Shown piece by piece: positions 59,447-64,000 of a stretch of DNA of 64,000 nt; position 1 is the stretch's first letter; the number at the start of each line of letters is the position of its first letter. Both the position numbers and the translations under genes were made by a program. Location: contig OX393577.1 in NCBI GenBank assembly GCA_947652605.1, positions 35,095,466-35,159,465 on the forward strand, read 5' to 3'. Under the pieces are notes generated by a model that was given only the letters and a program-made list of their open reading frames with translations, made no database searches and was not told the origin of the DNA. This stretch comes from Elmis aenea (Eukaryota > Arthropoda > Insecta > Coleoptera > Elmidae).

Positions 59447-60664
59447 TGTGTCTTACGTTAAGTGAACATTCATTATCAATTAACTGTTATAGTTAAAATT
59501 AAACAAAACTAATTCCTTTCATTTAAGAGCTACTTTACGCAATGATTGGAGTTGTTGGGGCCACATTTTATTTGCATAGAGATCAACGCTCACTAAGTTT
59601 TTTTTCTTCCTTAAAGTTCGAGTTCATCAGTTTTATTTATTTCTTCTCCCTCATTTACTTGAGCCCATTTTGATGTTTTATTCTCCGATGGTGGAATACG
59701 AAATCAGCATTTTCTAAAGCATTTGAATTACCGCTCACAATTTAAGTTGTTTGCTTGCTCTCTCTTTTATTTTACGCTGTATTTGAAAAAGATGAACGTG
59801 CACAAATTGATGTAAATTTTTGTTGAAACAAGTAAAGTTACTCGAGTTGAATGTTGTACACGTAGGAATTCGCAGTAGAATCAGATTTCGTTTTGTCAAA
59901 ACATTCGCAGCTAATTAACGGGGATTTGAACTGCAATTTTGTATATGCATTTCACAGAAAGCTAGTTGTTGTTGGTAAACTAAATACAATTAAAAGTTCC
60001 AAACGCTCTTCGCTTTGTTTTAATTAATTCTCGTTCGCTGAGTTTGCATTTGCCGAAGCCTGCAAATATATGTATTCAAACTTCTAAAAATTTTCTGTAT
60101 CGAAACAAAAGGTAAACCAGAGTTTTGTTAATCATTGTAATGTAATTATTTTTTCTTTTACATCTAATGCACATTGTTTTATTTTACGATATGTAAATAT
60201 CTAAAATGTGTTTTAATAGAAGGGCCACTATTGGGATCTCGTAAACGGTTTCCCTTTCTGAGAAATATTCAGTGATGCTTTAATGTTTTAAAAAACTTCA
60301 TGGCACGCTAGATAATTAACAAAAAACAAAATGAGCATTGTTTACTTGAGAAAAGGAATAAAAAGAGATTCGCGTTATTTGTGAAAATAATTTATTGCAT
60401 ATTTACTTATTTATACTTAAAACATTTGCACATTGTTCAACGAATAGCACAAAGATGTACGCGTAATAATCAAATTATTCGACGAACATGAGAAGGTTAA
60501 TACAAAGCATTGTTGTGTTGTTGTTGTGTATCTTTCGTACTTTGCCAATAAGTCACAGCCCGTAACCATTAGATAGGGGAAATCTAGAGAACTAAACCGA
60601 CTTCATTACTGATAAAATCATTGAAGGATGCTCGATTCGAGACGCCAGAAATCCGAGCATTAAT
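59447..60664. other. AT-rich sequence, no feature seen
   Basis: No supported exon, repeat or RNA gene. Confidence 0.4.
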
Positions 60665-60856
60665 CTATATTGAACTGCATGCACTAGTTAGTTCGTGTAA
60701 CTTGGTGTCAGCTTTAGGAGTTATGTGAGAGATATTTGCTATAAGCTTACTGATCGTGTGTGTATCTAGGGCACAGAAATTACGTAACAGTCGTACTATA
60801 TGAGTGCAGCTGTCATATAGGGCTGGTGAAATTTCATCATTCATAGAGGTCTCCAT
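60665..60856 (-). CDS. Unidentified ORF with coding-like composition
   Basis: From ATG at 60856 (context AACAAATGG) the minus-strand frame reads METSMNDEISPALYDSCTHI, VRLLRNFCALDTHTISKLIA and NISHITPKADTKLHELTSAC, with TAG at 60665. Residue mix and codon choice are far from the A/T-driven pattern of chance frames in this window. A possible splice acceptor, GTATACTTCAG, lies about 35 nt upstream. It looks helical and soluble, with no domain that I recognise. It could be a first coding exon of a minus-strand gene whose donor I could not place, or an old pseudogene piece. Confidence 0.3.
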   Translation of the reverse strand: METSMNDEISPALYDSCTHIVRLLRNFCALDTHTISKLIANISHITPKADTKLHELTSACSSI

Positions 60857-61109
60857 TTGTTAATGCTCCCTTACAAAGCGCTGAAGTATACCCACACGAA
60901 ACGTGACGTTTTCTACCTTGTAGGCAGCTGGTTTTGCATAACGTAGCAATATGCATTAATTAATATAATTTAGGGAATTAATAATATATGTTGTAGACGG
61001 AAAAGCCTTTTTACGTCATAGTTGGCATCAACTAAACCGATTATTTAAGTAATTCATGTATTACTATCTTCATCAAAAATAACTTACTTTTTTTTAAGAA
61101 TATCCTGTT

Positions 61110-61230
61110 GAGATGCTAGACCAGTTTCAAGATTCTCGTCTCTTCATCGCTTGAAGCCATATTTGATACATTTAATTGTATATATGCAACTGATTAAGAT
61201 ACGAGAGTCTTGAAACTGGTCTAGCATTTC
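61110..61230. repeat. Hairpin, GCTAGACCAGTTTCAAGA arms
   Basis: GCTAGACCAGTTTCAAGA near 61115 is exactly reversed near 61208-61225, and pairing extends outward and inward (TCTCGTCTC / GATACGAGA) to about 30 bp. The loop is about 55 bases and includes a small inner stem (CTTCATCGCTTGAAG). It could be a miniature palindromic element or an RNA hairpin; size alone cannot decide. Confidence 0.7.
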
Positions 61231-61662
61231 TACAAGTGATCCTAAGAAGTTTGCTTACATTAGTGAAATGCCTGTTATTGTAAATCTTTTTTGACCACAG
61301 TTGAGCGGTAATTAAACACTTTGCTGTTGTGAGTGTTCAGACAAAAAAAAATACATTTTTTAGGGACGTAGTTGTGTCAATGTAATATTTTTAGCTTTTA
61401 GAAACAGTGATAACTACTGCATTTTATCAACAATTAATCTTGTACATTTTTATTCGCGTTTCTATGTCATTTCTGCTTCATTTTTTTAAAATTTACATAA
61501 CCTTAAATTTGTAAATTAAGTTTGTATTCATCAAAAAATGTGGTAATGCGTAGTTGTATAAGAGTGTGCAGTCTCTTGAAGATGATGTTAGATAACTAAA
61601 AATTTCCAATGCAAAGCAAATGAAGAGGAAAACTGTTCAAAAGCAACACAAGACTGGGTTAG

Positions 61663-62007
61663 GAAACAAACAAAAAATTAACAAAAGACGAAGATCATGG
61701 CGATTGCAACTGCCCCGCTTATAGAGAAATTTACCCCTCTCCACCCAATGAGGATTGGATACAATGTTTTAAATGCAAAATGTGGTGCGACACGAAAAAT
61801 GCACGAATTATTGCTAAAACGGGCAATACCTTTGTAAAAACTGTACATTTTGTGGGTAAAATGAGGGATAAAAATATTATTTTTTTTAGTATTAAATTAA
61901 AATTAAAATGCTTGCGCGCTAAAATGCGTATTCTTATAAAGTTGTACCCTTGTGTGCGTTTGCTTTACCTACAACAGAATTTGTTTTTTATTTCCTTGAA
62001 ATATTAA
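61663..62007 (+). pseudogene. Remnant coding sequence with C-terminal zinc-binding motif
   Basis: The frame opens after TAG at 61660. It reads KDEDHGDCNCPAYREIYPSP, then PNEDWIQCFKCKMWCDTKNA, then RIIAKTGNTFVKTVHF and basic low-complexity residues to the stop before 62008. The CxC...W(I)QCxxCxxWC arrangement resembles the PHD-like C-terminal zinc motif found in pogo/Tigger-type transposases of insects (C..C...W..C..C..W.H..C). One cysteine (CPAY for CPAC) and the expected histidine-cysteine end are lost. No DDE region was found upstream. The ATG at 61780 is internal to the motif and not a likely start. Confidence 0.45.
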
Positions 62008-62212
62008 AATTATAACAATTTTGCTACCCTCGTTGTACAGTGGCAGTTTATATTTTAGTCGTATATCAATTTAAATAAAATATGAAATAATAAAGTAGCA
62101 AGCAACACAAAACGAGTTAGGTGCGTGTTCTTATACAACTTTACCCTAATCCTAGATGATGCAACAAAATTCGAATTTATTTTTCAAATAATAATCGTAA
62201 TATTAAAATGGC
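61917..62212. repeat. Imperfect direct repeat, period about 195 bp
   Basis: ATGCGTATTCTTATAAAGTT...ACCCT, then AATTT..TTTATT and AATATTAAAATTA at 61923-62010, returns as GTGCGTGTTCTTATACAACT...ACCCTA, then AATTTATTTTTCAAATAA and AATATTAAAATGG at 62122-62212. Confidence 0.5.
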
Positions 62213-64000
62213 ATGTAAATAAAATGTACCTAAGAGCATGAAATGTCACTTGCTGGACCTTGGTTAAACGGAGAAAATAAAATAAATATTAGCTTGCGGT
62301 AAATATATTAGAATTTTACAAATGTTACAAAAAAAAAATGTCATTATTATTTTTTTGTATTTGTATAGGAACGATCAATTAATACATTTGTACTATAAGT
62401 ATAAATCATTTGATGAAGACTGTTTTTGTTTGTTTAATACCAATTTTTGTTAAATATTACTGTAAACTAGCGTTCAGAAGTTCACAAATAATTAATTGCG
62501 TTAAGTACATATAAATTTTAAAAAAAAAAGCAAAAAATGTTAATTTCAAGAAAAGGGGTTTCATTACGTAAATTAGATCTAAAGAAACATGACCAGCATC
62601 GAAACATATCGTATCTAAATTTAATTTAATTTAAATGTCATTATTAACTTAAATATTTTCTCTAAATTGCATGGATAGTAAAATATACTATAAATATCAT
62701 GGCACTTAGTTGCTGTTTCTATATAAATTTGAACATTATTGACAATAAAAAATCAACAATAGTTACGTGAACACACCTTCTGTCAAACGTGTCGACGATA
62801 AATTTTGTTACTACGTGTTGTTGATTTCGCTTGTAAAAAAATCACCAAGACAATAAATTATTTCACAAAAAGTGCATAGGTTCGCACCCTGGTACCCGGT
62901 TATTGACATAAGGGTTTTAAATTCGAAATTCTAGTATAATTTTTATTAATATTTGACTAAAGGGTACGTTAAAGAAAATTCAGTTAGCAATCCTTATAAT
63001 TGACTTTCAAGCACAGTATTGGCGACAGGCCACAAAGATTTCTTTCTTGAAATATATAATTTTGTAAGGATTTCATAAAATTAAGAGATGTGTAACTGTT
63101 GTAATTCGTTTCATACACAAACATTCCGTATACCCGGTCTCCCTACCTTATTATAAACACATAATGGCTCTACGAGCAAGTTGTTAATAGTTTCTTATAT
63201 ATGTCATTTGCTTAGGTAACGAGTATACTAGAGTATCCACTTTTAACTAAGTGACCCACATCATAAAACACCCTAAACTGATGATTTACAGCCTCAAAAG
63301 AGTCATAATTAAGCCAGGGATGTTCGGTAGCTAGCCAGGGTCGTTAGGATCATCAGTCGCTTCACGCCCAAGCCGGATATTAACCAATTCCCTTGCTCGT
63401 TACCGCCTAACTTCTCATTATAAAGATATGGTTGTTATTAACATTGCCAAACAAAGTTTTCCAAAACACGCTCTCTCCTACTATAAGCGTACATCATTCT
63501 TGTATGTTGCTAATCCAAGCATGCATTTAGACTCAACTTTGTATATTTCTTTGTTATTTATTATTTTGTACCTCACTGTAATATATAACAGTTGGTTACA
63601 ACGACTGATGCTTGTTAAATCTTGTTAAATCTGCTATCAAACAGTTGCTATTTATCGTAAAAATGATTTCACACATCTCTAAACTTGTGTGAACTAGAAT
63701 CGGTACATTTAATGACAAAAAATTCACGCAGGTATATTAAAAATATTTTTCATTTATTGTAACTGAAGGTGTATTTTATTAAAATCGATTATTTTAATAA
63801 CAATTTATTATTACATGTGTACAATTATTGCTGCCAAGGTAAATATGTAGGTAAATAAGGTATGCGTTAACTAGCTAACGCATGTTGACGAAATAAATAA
63901 AATGCAAAATGACTAATTCAACAATAAAATATTTGCGAACATTGTTAATCATTGCTTATAATTTGAAGTTTTAAGTGGTTTAATTTAATTGTTTAACGCA
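62213..64000. other. AT-rich sequence, little recognisable
   Basis: A GC-richer patch at 63315-63410 reads, on the minus strand, ELVNIRLGREATDDPNDPG before a stop. It is too short to name. The frame at 63428-63628 has no domain. Nothing else was seen. Confidence 0.4.

Noticed and set aside
63315..63410. GC-richer patch with ELVNIRLGREATDDPNDPG
   Set aside because: Too short and ends in a stop; could not be linked to any family.

Overview
The window reads as nuclear DNA of an insect. It is strongly AT-rich and has no operon structure, no rRNA or tRNA gene that I can see, and no long open frame. It is packed with decayed and nested transposons typical of insects: hAT, Tc1/mariner, piggyBac-like and non-LTR elements. 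A short block mixing TCAGG and TTAGG units (44341-44368) fits insects, and TCAGG units are known from some beetles, but it is too short to fix the order. Nearly all long ORFs are chance frames or lie inside inverted-repeat transposons. I see no virus-derived gene, CRISPR array or bacterial feature.

Layout. 0.5-0.7 kb: broken Tc1-like transposase. 2.6-3.3 kb: hAT-like and foldback fragments. 5.1-6.3 kb: hAT element with perfect 8-bp target duplication. 7.9-8.5 kb: GC-rich palindrome. 8.7-9.5 kb: LINE reverse transcriptase remnant (minus strand). 9.8-11.0 kb: hAT element carrying a foldback. 12.3-12.9, 15.6-17.9 and 21.6-22.4 kb: foldback elements beginning TACAGGGT. 14.4-15.0 kb: possible piggyBac-like element. 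19.9-21.1 kb: hAT element with GATTTAAATCA arrays. 25.7-26.6 kb: hairpin plus a GTCGCGAC-rich element. 27.5-29.0 kb: hAT element retaining its transposase C-terminus, with a foldback inside it. 29.4-29.9 and 32.9-33.5 kb: short DNA transposons, the second piggyBac-like. 33.9-34.3 kb: hAT element nested in a palindrome. 34.5-35.5 kb: 3' end of a LINE between about 140-bp direct repeats. 35.5 and 38.9 kb: two related hairpins. 37.0-38.0 kb: a hAT element with a BED-type N-terminal fragment, nested in a palindrome stem. 43.9-46.1 kb: composite inverted-repeat element with further insertions. 47.0-48.7 kb: foldback plus piggyBac-like element. 51.2-54.9 kb: two hAT elements and two large foldbacks. 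55.5-56.1 kb: mariner-type transposase remnant joined to a TACAGGGTG end. 56.4-59.4 kb: hAT-like element with an ORF, and a deleted foldback copy. 61.7-62.2 kb: remnant of a zinc-finger-like coding sequence.

Host gene content is slight. The best candidate is a pair of phase-compatible 3' exons at 39358-39419 and 39934-40033 (plus strand), followed by an AATAAA signal. A 48-codon ORF at 36359-36505 and two minus-strand ORFs (about 48.74-48.93 and 60.67-60.86 kb) have coding-like composition but no recognised product. The window is probably intronic or intergenic DNA around a gene whose main body lies elsewhere.

The strongest theme is structural. Many elements that are internally unrelated share a TA-flanked CAGGGT-type terminus and have inverted-repeat or foldback structure. 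A decayed mariner-type transposase sits beside the same terminus, which suggests the kind of enzyme that moved them.
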